From contig CACYWL010000002.1 of assembly GCA_902778055.1 (NCBI GenBank), positions 4,269 through 68,268 of the forward strand: a stretch of 64,000 nt of DNA. Direction: 5' to 3'. Below are positions 48,356-57,598 of this stretch, piece by piece. The position numbers were made by a program, and so were the translations under genes. Under the pieces are notes generated by a model. That model was not told the DNA's origin. It saw only the letters and a program-made list of their open reading frames with translations, and ran no database searches. The DNA comes from an uncultured Eubacteriales bacterium (GTDB taxonomy: Bacteria > Bacillota > Clostridia > Christensenellales > Aristaeellaceae). Position 1 is the first letter of the stretch, and every line of letters starts with the position of its first letter.

Positions 48356-49123
48356 GTGCAGGAAACTAATACAAAAAGAATCAGACAGCTTTTCTATGAT
48401 CGGCTGATCGGCCTTTTAGATGAGAAAGGAATCAGCAAGCAGAAAGAACAATGGGAATTTTTAGACGTTTCAAAAAGTACCCTTTTGAATTGGAAAAACG
48501 GTGCTTCACTTCCTGGGCATCTGGATTTGGTCAGAATTGCCCACCTGCTTGGCTGCTCGGTTGATTATCTGATAGATGAAACAGTAACGATAAAATCAGC
48601 TGGCGCGGATATTCAATCGGCCGTAAAAACTACCGGACTGTCAGAAAAGGCGGTTGAGGTATTGCAGGCTTGCCAGAATTGGGGCGGCGGCGCGGCTAAA
48701 ATCCTGAAAACCATAAATGCGGTCATAGTTTCCGACATTGGACTTTACCAGAGAAAAGACGGGAAATGGGAACAAGATAGACGGCCGGACCCGTGGAACA
48801 ACCTTATAGGCCATGACGGAAACGGCGCGTGTGTTCAGGGCAGCGGATTGGTGGCCGCTTTGCAAAACAATCTTGAAGCGTCGGTCATATATGAGAATGA
48901 GCGCGAAAAGCTCGACAGATTAGCGAAAAGCAATCGGGACCAGAATGATTGGCGAGAATTGGCCATACAGGACCAAAGAACCACGGAGGCACAAATCAGG
49001 CTTCAAAACGCCGGGTATTGTATGATGGTCTATTGCACAACGGCAACGGCGGAGGGCCAGCAGTACCACGAAAGGCTGAAGGCGGAATACATGAAAGGGG
49101 GCCGGATAGATGGCGAGTATTAA
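48356..49123 (+). CDS. XRE family repressor of the element
   Basis: The 255-residue protein has an N-terminal helix-turn-helix (residues about 10-75, with FLDVSKSTLLNWKNGASLPG and LVRIAHLLGCSVDYLID) and a C-terminal region with helices and mixed secondary structure and no visible LexA-type Ser/Lys protease motif. The GTG at 48356 follows AAAGGAGGGG. It would maintain the integrated state. A satellite repressor lacking a RecA-cleavable domain may instead respond to a helper-phage protein, which is an inference. Confidence 0.85.
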   Translation: MQETNTKRIRQLFYDRLIGLLDEKGISKQKEQWEFLDVSKSTLLNWKNGASLPGHLDLVRIAHLLGCSVDYLIDETVTIKSAGADIQSAVKTTGLSEKAVEVLQACQNWGGGAAKILKTINAVIVSDIGLYQRKDGKWEQDRRPDPWNNLIGHDGNGACVQGSGLVAALQNNLEASVIYENEREKLDRLAKSNRDQNDWRELAIQDQRTTEAQIRLQNAGYCMMVYCTTATAEGQQYHERLKAEYMKGGRIDGEY

Positions 49124-50438
49124 GGAAAAGACCAACAAGGACGGGTCAACAAGTTTTCTAATTGAAGTATACTGCGGCCGGGATTCGGAAGGGAAAAGGA
49201 TCATGAAGCGGACAACCTTCCGGCCAAAGTCAACGGCCCCGACAAAGGCACAAAAAGAGGCGGAGAAGTTCGCGGCACAGTATGAAGAACAGGTCCTGAA
49301 CGGCGAGCTTGTTTCCGGTGATAAAGTGACGGTTAGCGAGTTTGTGAAGATATGGGAAGAAAACTGGCTCCCGGCAAAAACTCCGTCAGTACAGGAAAAT
49401 TATAAAGACGTTCTCCGCCTTCATGTTCTGCCGGTTATCGGTCATATGAAAATAACGGCGGTAAAGGCCCCGCATATTGATAAAATCATTCAGACGGCCA
49501 AAGCTGAAGGCCGCGCCCCGTCCACGATCCGGGACCGGTTCTCAATTATCAATAGCGTTTTCAAGTACGCATACAAGAAGCAGTATATTCGGGAGAATCC
49601 TTGCCAGCGGTGTGACGAACGGCCGCCGGTGAAGATGAAAACCGGGAAAGATATACAGTTTTTCAACGGGGATCAATCGCGCCGGTTTATCCGTGACGCG
49701 CTGACAATGGAGTATGAAATCACATACGGCAAGCGCGGCCGAAAGTCAAAGAAAACGGGCAAGGAATACGCCGTAAAGGAATACAAGGTAAAGCGGGGCG
49801 TTCCGCTTCAATGGCGTATATATTTTATGATGGCGGTATATGGTACGTTCAGGCGCGGGGAAATGTGCGCATTGACTTGGAAGGACATAGACGAAAAGCG
49901 GCGGGTTATCTCCATTGAAAAGGCAGCGGCCATGACGAAAAAGAAGAAGTATATCAAAGGACCGAAAACAGAGGCCGGAATCCGTGAGCTTACTATGCCG
50001 GATGAAATCTTCGTATTGCTGAAGGAATGGAAGAAGGAACAGGCCGCGCTCTGTGTGAAGCTGGGGACCGCCTGGAAGGGTCACAGGAACGGAAAGAACG
50101 ACGACGGGACCCGGGATTCATTCGACGAGAATACAATCTTTATTCAGCCGGACAACGGTCTGCCGATCCATCTTTCAACCCCGAACCATAAATTTCATGA
50201 AATCGTTGACCTGTACAACGCAACCCGGAAGAAGGAAGAGGAAAAGCTCCCCCGGATCCGTTTGCATGATCTGCGGCACACCGGCGCCACCCTGCTTCTC
50301 GGAGAAAAGACCGACATTGAAACGGTATCCCATCGGCTGGGCCATGCTAAAGCGTCCGTAACTCTGGACATTTACGGCCACGCCCTGCCGGAGAATGATA
50401 AACAGGCGGCGGATACTCTCGCGGCCCTGTTCGGTTAA
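49110..50438 (+). CDS. int: Tyrosine-type site-specific integrase
   Basis: The 442-residue protein has an N-terminal arm-binding domain (about 1-70), a SAM-like core-binding domain (75-165) and a catalytic domain. R249 (TFRRGEMCALTW), K286 (KGPKTEAG), H386 and R389 (HDLRHTGA), H412 (LGHAKASV) and nucleophile Y422 (DIYGH) are all present, so it should be active. It overlaps the repressor end by 14 bp. It sits about 620 bp from attR, as usual for elements in tRNA genes. Confidence 0.95.
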   Translation: MASIKEKTNKDGSTSFLIEVYCGRDSEGKRIMKRTTFRPKSTAPTKAQKEAEKFAAQYEEQVLNGELVSGDKVTVSEFVKIWEENWLPAKTPSVQENYKDVLRLHVLPVIGHMKITAVKAPHIDKIIQTAKAEGRAPSTIRDRFSIINSVFKYAYKKQYIRENPCQRCDERPPVKMKTGKDIQFFNGDQSRRFIRDALTMEYEITYGKRGRKSKKTGKEYAVKEYKVKRGVPLQWRIYFMMAVYGTFRRGEMCALTWKDIDEKRRVISIEKAAAMTKKKKYIKGPKTEAGIRELTMPDEIFVLLKEWKKEQAALCVKLGTAWKGHRNGKNDDGTRDSFDENTIFIQPDNGLPIHLSTPNHKFHEIVDLYNATRKKEEEKLPRIRLHDLRHTGATLLLGEKTDIETVSHRLGHAKASVTLDIYGHALPENDKQAADTLAALFG

Positions 50439-50537
50439 GCAAAGGGGGCGGACGATCACAAAAAAAGAGCTTCAGCGGTACCGGACCGAACAAGAAAAAC
50501 AAAAAACATATATGAAATCAGAAAGGGGAAAAAATCC

Positions 50538-50765
50538 ATGAAGAACCAGAAAGAAAACACAATCTCCGGCGCGGAAATCCTGAAGGCAAAAGAAAAGCGG
50601 ATGGAAAAATGGAATGAAGAAATCAAGGCGGCTCTTATTGCCCATCTGGATGTGCTGGACCCGGTTCAGCTTCTGCCGCTTTATACGCTGGTCCGCGCTG
50701 TGGCCCGGAAAGAAATGCCCCTGACAACGACGCAGGTTCTTACCATGATTCAGGCGTACAAGTGA
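50538..50765 (+). CDS. Small element protein (75 residues)
   Basis: The helical, charged 75-residue protein, with VLDPVQLLPLYTLVRAVARK in the middle, is preceded by GAAAGGGG. It lies between int and attR and is probably co-transcribed with int. Not recognised; it could be an accessory to recombination. Confidence 0.6.
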   Translation: MKNQKENTISGAEILKAKEKRMEKWNEEIKAALIAHLDVLDPVQLLPLYTLVRAVARKEMPLTTTQVLTMIQAYK

Positions 50766-51057
50766 TTCCGGAAGGATAACAGAAACGGGGGCGGGTTCTT
50801 TCTCGCCTCCGTGTCCTTTTTCTATATCTCCGATATCCGGCCGGGTCCCTGTTCGGGTTCCGGTCGGGTGTCGTCAAGTCGGACAAAATCATAGGGGGTC
50901 AAATGTTCAGGAACGGCGGGGAAGTCGGACAAAAGTCGGACAAATTTATAAAAAGTTGGGAAAAGTCAAAAAAAGCAGAAAAAAGAAAAAACCCCGGAGG
51001 GCTTGATTTATAAAGAGTTGGGAAAAATCAGAAAAAGTTATAAAAAGGTTTAGGCCT
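50766..51057. other. Right-end non-coding region of the element
   Basis: There is no gene. It holds three AAGTCGGACAAA sites (50876-50944) and, up to attR, a purine-rich stretch with an imperfect direct repeat: TTTATAAAAAGTTGGGAAAA at about 50945 and TTTATAAAGAGTTGGGAAAA at about 51007. A short GATATCCGGCCGGGTCC piece at about 50832 resembles the GC-rich left end. Confidence 0.6.
50876..50944 (+). repeat. Integrase arm-site-like repeats, right end
   Basis: AAGTCGGACAAAA at 50876-50888 and 50922-50934, the latter overlapping a third copy at 50933-50944. They match the left-end repeats at 38028-38051, orientation included. Confidence 0.7.
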
Positions 51058-51102
51058 CGTTGACATCGTGGGGGTCATAGGTTCGAGTCCTACTAATCCC
51101 AC
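51058..51102 (+). repeat. attR
   Basis: Exact 45-bp copy of attL. It continues into ACCA, the original encoded CCA end of the host tRNA, and then the host terminator. It marks the end of the element. Confidence 0.93.
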
Positions 51103-51112
51103 CAATTGAAAG

Positions 51113-51134
51113 GCACCCGTTCGGGTGCTTTTTT
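51113..51134 (+). terminator. Original tRNA-Val terminator
   Basis: GCACCC (51113-51118), GTTC loop, GGGTGC (51123-51128) and six T. It was separated from its tRNA by the insertion. Confidence 0.85.
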
Positions 51135-51210
51135 CGTTCGTGGATCTTTCCGGGCGCCGCCGGAAGGATGCGCTTCCCGGTTCCGGATCCGTGCCTCCCC
51201 CTGCCGGAAA

Positions 51211-51240
51211 AGAGCCCCGCGGTGTGAACCGCGGGGCTCT
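51211..51240 (-). terminator. Terminator of the M16 peptidase gene
   Basis: A 12-bp perfect GC-rich stem (AGAGCCCCGCGG, 51211-51222 with 51229-51240) with T-rich sequence on the leftward side, 70 bp beyond the stop. Confidence 0.85.
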
Positions 51241-51313
51241 GCTTGTTGAAAAGGTTATCTTTTCCCGTTTGAACCCGGACGAACCGGGCGGGCCATGGAA
51301 GCGGATCCGGCCT

Positions 51314-54300
51314 TTAGGGCTGATTGAAGATCATCAGATCCTGCGCCAGTTCTCCGCGGGTCATGACCGTTTCTTCCCGGCCTTCCCCGATCGCCGGCAG
51401 GCTGAATCCCACCGCGGTTCCGAAGGCGCCCATCACCTGATCCCGGAGGCCGAAGCTCAGCGCGGTTCCGGTCTCGGTGCCCTCCGGCACCAGTCCGGCC
51501 TGGCCGAACGCGGCCATGGCCTCCTCCGGCGCTCCGGGCGTCCCGCCGCTCAGCACATACAGCGCCGCGAAGAGATCCCCGGCCGTCGCTCCCTCATCCG
51601 GCGAGAAGGTATTCTCCCCCGTCAGCGTCATCAGCCCGTTCTCATAGGCGAACCGGATGGCCTCATAGTCCGCCCGGTCCCCGCTCACGTCGGTCAGCTC
51701 CGTTTGCCCGGCGTCCACGGCGCCGAAGGGGTTCAGGACCGCCTCATACATTTCGGCGTTGTTCTGCACGGTTCCGGCCCCGGCCGCGGTTCCGCGGTAT
51801 CCGATCTCCGACAGCTTCCGGAAAACCTCCGCACTCTCGCGGATCTTTTCCGGGGTCACGGCCTTCAGCTGGCGCATGCGCTCCAGCTTCCGCCCCGCAT
51901 CCTTTCCGGCGACGATCCGTTCCAGCTCCTCCAGGGCTCCGGTCAGTTCCCCGGAGGGTTTGGCCAGCGCGGAATAATTGCTCAGGATATAGCCGTCCAG
52001 CATCTCCTGATCCGTCTCCATCGCCTCAATCTTCTCCGGGAGCCCGTCGTACACCTCGAAGGTCTCCTTCACATTGGGATCCCGATAGGTGAGCAGGACG
52101 ATTCCCTCATCCTCGTTCAGGATGCTGCACTGCGGCGTGTAAACCCCCATCTGATCCCGCAGCACCGGCACCAGGATCTGATCCGTGACCAGCGCCGCAG
52201 TCACGTTCAGTCCTTCGTCCGCCGGGATCCCCAGCTCTTCGAAGGACGCCGTCAGCACGTTGAAGCCGGTGTTGGTGTCCACAATCAGGCCCTCGCTCCC
52301 CGGGGCGGCCTCCAGATTCAGCTCCGCTTTCGCGCAGGCCTCCGCGGGCAGATCCGCCATGAACGCGGTCACCAGCGGGGCGTTGATCCCGATGCTCTCC
52401 TCGTTTCCGGCGAAGCCGGCCACGGCGCCGTACCGGTTCATCAGCTTCTGCTGAACCCGCTTCAGCCCCTCCGCGGCCTCCTCCGGTTTTTTCTCAATCC
52501 GCTCCAGGAAGGCGTAATAGTCCGTAAAATTCAGATGGTCATAATACCGGTCCCGCATCAGGCCCCGGCCCAGTCCGCGCATCATGCTGGCCTGATAGGG
52601 CGTGCCGCTGATCTGGCTGCGGACAGAGGCCTTCTGCGCGGCAATCCTTTCGCTCAGCACCTGGATGTCCGTGAACTGCGTTTCCGTCAGCATTTCCTTC
52701 ACCAGGCCGTAACCGTTTTCCAGGTCCTCGTCCAGGGCGGTCCACTGCGCAATCAACCAGGGCTGAACCTCATCCGCCGTCTCTCCGGGATTCACCTGAA
52801 CCCCAATGGTCAGCCCGTTCAGATACCGGGCCGCCAGCACGCTCAGCTCCTCCTTCGTGTGCTTCGGGGTGTCCAGGTAACCCATCAGCCGGGTGAACAG
52901 CCGCATGTAGTGAACGTCCTCTCCGCCGAGGTGCCGGGCATCCAGCCTGAGCTGCACAATGCCCACGCCGTCGACGCCGGCCTTTACGTTGATCCGGCGG
53001 ACGCCGTCCTCACCCGTCTCATCCCGGAAGTCATATTCGCGGGTCTCCTCCGGCAGTCCCTTCACATCCACGGCCTTCAGCCTGGCCATCAGGGCGCTGT
53101 TATCCTCTTCGGCGGGCTCTTCGGCCGACTCGGCGACGATCTGAGCAATCTCCTCCGCGCTCATCCCGGCCTTCACCGCTTCCATCTCCGCCGCCAGCGC
53201 GGCGTCCTCCTTCTCCTTTTCCCCGGGGGCCGGGTACACGGTGGTCAGCGTATAAATCTCCGGGTCGGTCAGCCATTCCGTAATCGCCTTCTCGTAGGCG
53301 CCCGAGGCATATTCCTCCCCGATCCGGTCGTAAGCGGCCATCTTCTCGGCGAAGGAGAAGGGCTTTCCGGTCACGGCGTAGTTGTAGGCCAGGCTCTGGA
53401 TCACGCCCTCGATGGGATTCCCGTTCTCCGTCGCCAGCTTGTTCTGCAGCTTCAGCGCCGTGGCCTGCGCATCGACCAGCGTGGCGTCCAGCCCGTCCCG
53501 GGCAATCTCCTTCAGGGTTTCGTTCACGGTCTGCCGGAACAGCTCCCCGTCTTCCTCGTTGACCAGGTTGGCCAGCACAACCACAGCGTCATCGGGCGCG
53601 GCCAACTCCCGGCCGATGCCGAAGCTTCCGGTGGGCAGCACCTTTTTCAGCTTCTGGATCAGGGGGCTTGCCTCGCTTCCCAGCAGGCTGCAGACATGGT
53701 CGATCACCTGCTCTTCAGCCTCGTTTCCCTTCATGCCGGGCAGCAGGATATAGTAAATCACGGTGCTCCGGTTCCGGCTGTCGGTTCCCTCGGCCGTGGG
53801 GTAGGCCACCTTCGAGGTCACAGGCTCCGTCAGCGCGCGGTATTCTTCGTCCGCCCCCGCAAACTCCCGCTTTTCATACTGGGAAAACTCCCGGTCCAGC
53901 AGCTCGAGGAACGACTCATAATGCTCCAGGTCTCCGTAAAGGAACGCAATGCAGTTTGACGGGTGGGTAGTATCTGTCATGAAACGCCTTCAGGCTTTCC
54001 CAGGTCATCTGCGGAATGACCCCGGGCACGCCGCCTGCATCATAGGCGATCGCCGCCCCGGGAAAGGTGGTCCGGTTTGCGGCGTCCATCGCCGCCCGCT
54101 CCAGCGTCATCGCCCCGACCATCTCGGTGTACACGGTGCCCTCCATGGTCAGGGGGCTTTCGGCATCCTTCATCTCGTAATGCCAGGCCTGAGTCCTGAA
54201 GATGCTCTCGTCCGTCATGATATTCGGATGGAAGCAGGCGTCCGTATACCAGTCCGCCAGCCTCAGCAGCTGCTCCTCGCTCAGCGAACCCAGCGGATAG

Positions 54301-54734
54301 CTGGTCATGGCATCCTGGGTAAAGGCGTTGATAAAGGTGTTGTAGGTCTGAAGCGTTGCGTTGAAGAGCAGCGTCTTCGACGGATACTTCTCGCTGCCGT
54401 ACAGCGTGGCATGCTCAAACACATGCGGAAGACCCGTGTCATCCAGCGGCCGGGTCAGAAAGGACAGCTGGAAGGCCCGGTTGATGTCCCCGTTGGCGAT
54501 ATACATCACCTTCGCCCCGGTCTTCTGATGCTCAAAGAGCACCAGCTCCGCCCCGATCATTTCAAAATCCCGCTTTTCCGTGACCTCGAACCCCTGAATC
54601 ACCTCTCCGGCTTCAGGCAGATCCCGTCCCGCCGCCGCGGCCGGGATCTCCGTCTCCGCCGCGTTCTCTCCCAGTCCTCCCGCGGCGCTCATCATCAGCA
54701 CCAGCGCCGTCAGAATCGCAATCAGTTTCTTCAT
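51314..54734 (-). pseudogene. M16 family zinc metallopeptidase (PreP-like), frameshifted
   Basis: The reading starts at 54734 with a signal peptide (residues 1-22) and the inverted zinc motif HVFEH (H104, H108) with E204 in TEMVGAM. The frame then breaks at about 53965-53967, where TACTACCCACCC has one C too many. The preceding frame ends soon after (53916), while the next frame picks up directly with HPSNCIAFLYGDLEHYESFL and runs to 51314. The joined protein is about 1,140 residues, the length of presequence-protease-like M16C enzymes. The C-terminus (about 960-1,010) resembles an S-layer homology domain (YEAIRFAYENGLMTL). A sequencing error in a C run is as likely as a real mutation. It lies downstream of the malic enzyme gene. 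Confidence 0.85.
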
Positions 54735-54772
54735 CTTTTCCAGACTCCCTTCTCTCGTCTCACGCTTCCCGG

Positions 54773-55954
54773 TTATTCTTCCTCCGGCAGCCTCGCAACG
54801 CCGCTCTCCCGCGCTGCCCTGGCCACCGCGGCCGCCACCGCGGGCCCGACCCGCCTGTCAAAAGCCGCGGGGAGAATATAGGTGCTGCTCAGCTCTTCCG
54901 GCGAAACCAGCTCCGCCAGGGCATGGGAAGCCGCCAGCTTCATCTCCAGATTGATGTCCCGGGCGCGTACGTCCAGCGCGCCGCGGAACACTCCGGGGAA
55001 GACCAGGACATTGTTGATCTGATTCGGATGATCGCTGCGGCCTGTGCCGACCACCGCCGCGCCGGCCTCCAGCGCCTCCTCCGGTTCAATTTCGGGCACT
55101 GGGTTGGCCATCGGGAAAACCACGGCTCCCCCGTTCATGGAGCGGATCATCTCTTTGGATACAATGTGCGGCGCGCTGACGCCCACGAAAACATCCGCGC
55201 CCTTCAGCGCGTCCGCCAGTCCGCCGGAGAACTTTTCCGGATTGGTGAGGGCGGCCATTTCTGCCTGCGCCGGATTCATCTCCGCGCCCTCGCAGAGAAT
55301 GCCGCACCGGTCCACCATCTTCAGGTGCCGCACCCCCAGATTCATCAGGTGCCGGCCGATGGCGATGCCGGCCGAGCCGGCGCCGTTGATGACGACCTTC
55401 ACCTCTTCGATCTGCTTGCCCACGACCCGCAGGGCGTTGAGCATCGCCGCGCCGACGACGATCGCCGTGCCGTGCTGATCATCGTGGAACACCGGGATAT
55501 CGCAGATTTCCTTCAGCTTCCGCTCAATTTCAAAGCACCGGGGCGCCGCGATATCCTCCAGGTTGATGCCGCCGAAGGAGCCCGAGATCAGATAGACGGT
55601 GCGGACGATTTCGTCCACGTCCTTGCTGCGGATGCAGATGGGAAAAGCATCCACATCCCCGAAAGCCTTGAACAGGGCGCACTTCCCCTCCATGACCGGC
55701 ATGCCGGCCTCCGGGCCGATATCTCCCAGGCCGAGCACAGCCGTTCCGTCCGTCACCACCGCAACCAGGTTGTGCCGGCGGGTCAGCGTAAAGGATTTGT
55801 CATAATCCTTCTGGATCTCCAGGCAGGGCTGGGCCACGCCGGGCGTATAGGCCAGGGACAGATCCTGCCGGTCCTTCACCGGCACCCGGGAAATCACCTC
55901 AATCTTCCCCTGCCATTCTCCGTGCAGCCGCAGGGATTCCTCCGCGTAGTTCAA
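54773..55954 (-). CDS. NAD(P)-dependent malic enzyme
   Basis: The 393-residue short malic enzyme decarboxylates malate to pyruvate. [12 protein letters not shown] (33-44, Y36 catalytic), the K91 region ([12 protein letters not shown]), the metal-binding ED pair ([16 protein letters not shown]) and the nucleotide site [16 protein letters not shown] are present. Length is that of the bacterial short form without a phosphotransacetylase extension. The promoter lies at 56068. The M16 peptidase gene follows 38 bp downstream. Confidence 0.95.
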   Translation of the reverse strand: MNYAEESLRLHGEWQGKIEVISRVPVKDRQDLSLAYTPGVAQPCLEIQKDYDKSFTLTRRHNLVAVVTDGTAVLGLGDIGPEAGMPVMEGKCALFKAFGDVDAFPICIRSKDVDEIVRTVYLISGSFGGINLEDIAAPRCFEIERKLKEICDIPVFHDDQHGTAIVVGAAMLNALRVVGKQIEEVKVVINGAGSAGIAIGRHLMNLGVRHLKMVDRCGILCEGAEMNPAQAEMAALTNPEKFSGGLADALKGADVFVGVSAPHIVSKEMIRSMNGGAVVFPMANPVPEIEPEEALEAGAAVVGTGRSDHPNQINNVLVFPGVFRGALDVRARDINLEMKLAASHALAELVSPEELSSTYILPAAFDRRVGPAVAAAVARAARESGVARLPEEE

Positions 55955-56067
55955 TCTGAAATCTCCCTTCTTTTGTTCCGCCCCGTCTCCGGCCGGGCTT
56001 ATGCGTTGCCGTTTTTCCTTTCCGCCGTCGGTTTTTCCGGAACCGCGGCGGAAAGAATTCTGGCTCT

Positions 56068-56095
56068 ATTTTAATGGAAATGGAAGCAAAGTCAA
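56068..56095 (-). promoter_or_regulatory. Promoter of the malic enzyme gene
   Basis: Minus strand TTGACT (56090-56095), 16 bp, TAAAAT (56068-56073). Confidence 0.6.
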
Positions 56096-56109
56096 CAGGG
56101 CCGCCGGGC

Positions 56110-57462
56110 TCAGATTTTCAAGTGAACCCATTTTCCCTGCCGGAAGCGGATGGACATCATCAGGAACCGGGACAGCTGATCCGCCATCACCCCGAGCCAC
56201 ACGCCGGACAGGCCCATATGGAAAGCATTCACCAGCAGAACCGTGACCGCGGTGCGGATGAAGGTGATGCTGACGATGGCGCCCAGCAGGGTGTAGCGAA
56301 CGTCGCCCGCGGCCCGAAGGCAGCCTGTAAAGATGATCTGCGAGATCTGCAGCAGGACGATCACCATGGTATAGCGGGAAATCAGCACGCCCATCTCGAT
56401 GATGTGCGGCTGGCCGGGGAAATAGAGCCCGTAGAACCATTCACCGCCGAAGAAGAGCATCGAGGCCAGAATCAGAGAAATGACAAACCCGATTTTCTGG
56501 CAGATGCTGCCGTATTTTTTGGCGTTTTCCTTCAGCCCGGCGCCCAGGGATTCCCCGGCCAGAGCGACCGCGGCCACCTGCATCCCGTCCGCGAAGGAAA
56601 AGCCCAGTCCGAGAATATTCATCCCGATATTATGCGCCGCGAACTCATCCGTTCCCAACCGGGCGGCGACCAGCGCCGTCGCCAGAAAGCCGACCCGGGC
56701 GGCCAGGTTTTCCAGAGAGGTGTTGAAGGCCAGATGCCATATGGCCCTGGCGGAGGAGCGGGTAAAGCGCACCTGCCGGCTGAGGATCATCCGGATCTGG
56801 ACGTAGCTTTCCCGCCGGAAAAGGGAAAACAGCGCCATTCCCGCCGAGACGACGGTTCCCAGCACCGTCGCGATGGCCGCGCCGCGGATGCCCCAGGCCG
56901 GGAAGCCCCAGTGGCCTTCGATCAGCAGATAATTGAAAAGGATATTGACCAGGCTGCTGGTCAGGTTCGTGGTCATCGAGAGCCTGGTGTTTCCGCTGCC
57001 CCGCTGGGCGGCGTTGATGATCATGGTCACCACGTTGAAGAACATGGCGCCCATGATGATCTGGAAATAGATCACCGCGGATTCATGGGTATCCGCGTTG
57101 CTCCCGGCCAGCTCCATCATCCAGGGCGCCAGCACCGTAAACAGAACCGAAACCGCCGCGCAGAGGATCAGCGTCAGCACCGAGGCCGTCACGAAGATCT
57201 CGTTGGCGCTGTCCTGCCGCTGCTCTCCCTTCCTGCGGGCGACCAGGGCGGAGACGGCGACATTGATGCCGAAAAAAAGCGTCAGCCCGATGAACTTCGG
57301 CTGGTTGGTCAGGCCGACCGCGGCCACGGCGGAGCTGCCCAGCGCGGAGACCATCATCGTGTCGATCATGCCGGCCAGCGAAACAAAAAAGCTTTCCATC
57401 ATCGCCGGCCAGGCGACGGAAAGCGCGCGTCGGGTCATTGCCCGGGTGGAAAGCTGGGTCAT
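56110..57462 (-). CDS. MATE family efflux transporter (second copy)
   Basis: The 450-residue, 12-span MATE exporter begins MTQLSTRAMTRRALSVAWPAMM. LAGMIDTMMVSALGSSAVAAVG matches helix 2 of the family, and the duplicated half has QIIMGAMFFNVVTMIINAAQ. The ATG at 57462 follows AGGGAGG; an upstream ATG at 57576 lies in the promoter. It differs clearly from the MATE protein at 15868. The substrate is unknown. Confidence 0.92.
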   Translation of the reverse strand: MTQLSTRAMTRRALSVAWPAMMESFFVSLAGMIDTMMVSALGSSAVAAVGLTNQPKFIGLTLFFGINVAVSALVARRKGEQRQDSANEIFVTASVLTLILCAAVSVLFTVLAPWMMELAGSNADTHESAVIYFQIIMGAMFFNVVTMIINAAQRGSGNTRLSMTTNLTSSLVNILFNYLLIEGHWGFPAWGIRGAAIATVLGTVVSAGMALFSLFRRESYVQIRMILSRQVRFTRSSARAIWHLAFNTSLENLAARVGFLATALVAARLGTDEFAAHNIGMNILGLGFSFADGMQVAAVALAGESLGAGLKENAKKYGSICQKIGFVISLILASMLFFGGEWFYGLYFPGQPHIIEMGVLISRYTMVIVLLQISQIIFTGCLRAAGDVRYTLLGAIVSITFIRTAVTVLLVNAFHMGLSGVWLGVMADQLSRFLMMSIRFRQGKWVHLKI

Positions 57463-57553
57463 GGTTCCTCCCTGAAAACGGAAATGGAAAAGGCAGCCGG
57501 CGCCGGGAACCCGCTCGGGTCTCCCGGTCGCCGGCAGGGCCGAAAACGCGGGT

Positions 57554-57582
57554 ATCATATCATAAAAGCCGGGCACTCACAA
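57554..57582 (-). promoter_or_regulatory. Promoter of the second MATE gene
   Basis: Minus strand TTGTGA (57577-57582), 17 bp, TATGAT (57554-57559). Confidence 0.6.
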
Positions 57583-57598
57583 GGGTTTCCCGAGGTTT

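Larger units (their letters stand above)
37898..51102. mobile_element. 13.2-kb integrated element in tRNA-Val (phage satellite or reduced prophage)
   Basis: It is bounded by 45-bp direct repeats, with a tyrosine integrase next to the right end and XRE repressor and excisionase-like genes beside it. A leftward module then runs through replication organizer, DnaC-like loader, nucleases, Lar anti-restriction proteins, sigma factor, a helical protein, prohead protease and small regulators. Base composition is lower in GC and codon use differs from the flanking host genes. No major capsid, portal, terminase, tail or lysis gene is seen, so it cannot make particles alone. The set fits a satellite (PICI-like) or a deletion-reduced prophage. 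Both att copies being exact suggests it is still excisable. Confidence 0.85.

Noticed and set aside
49110..50438. Integrative conjugative element
   Set aside because: No relaxase, VirB4/TraG-like ATPase or other conjugation gene is present; the cargo is phage-like.
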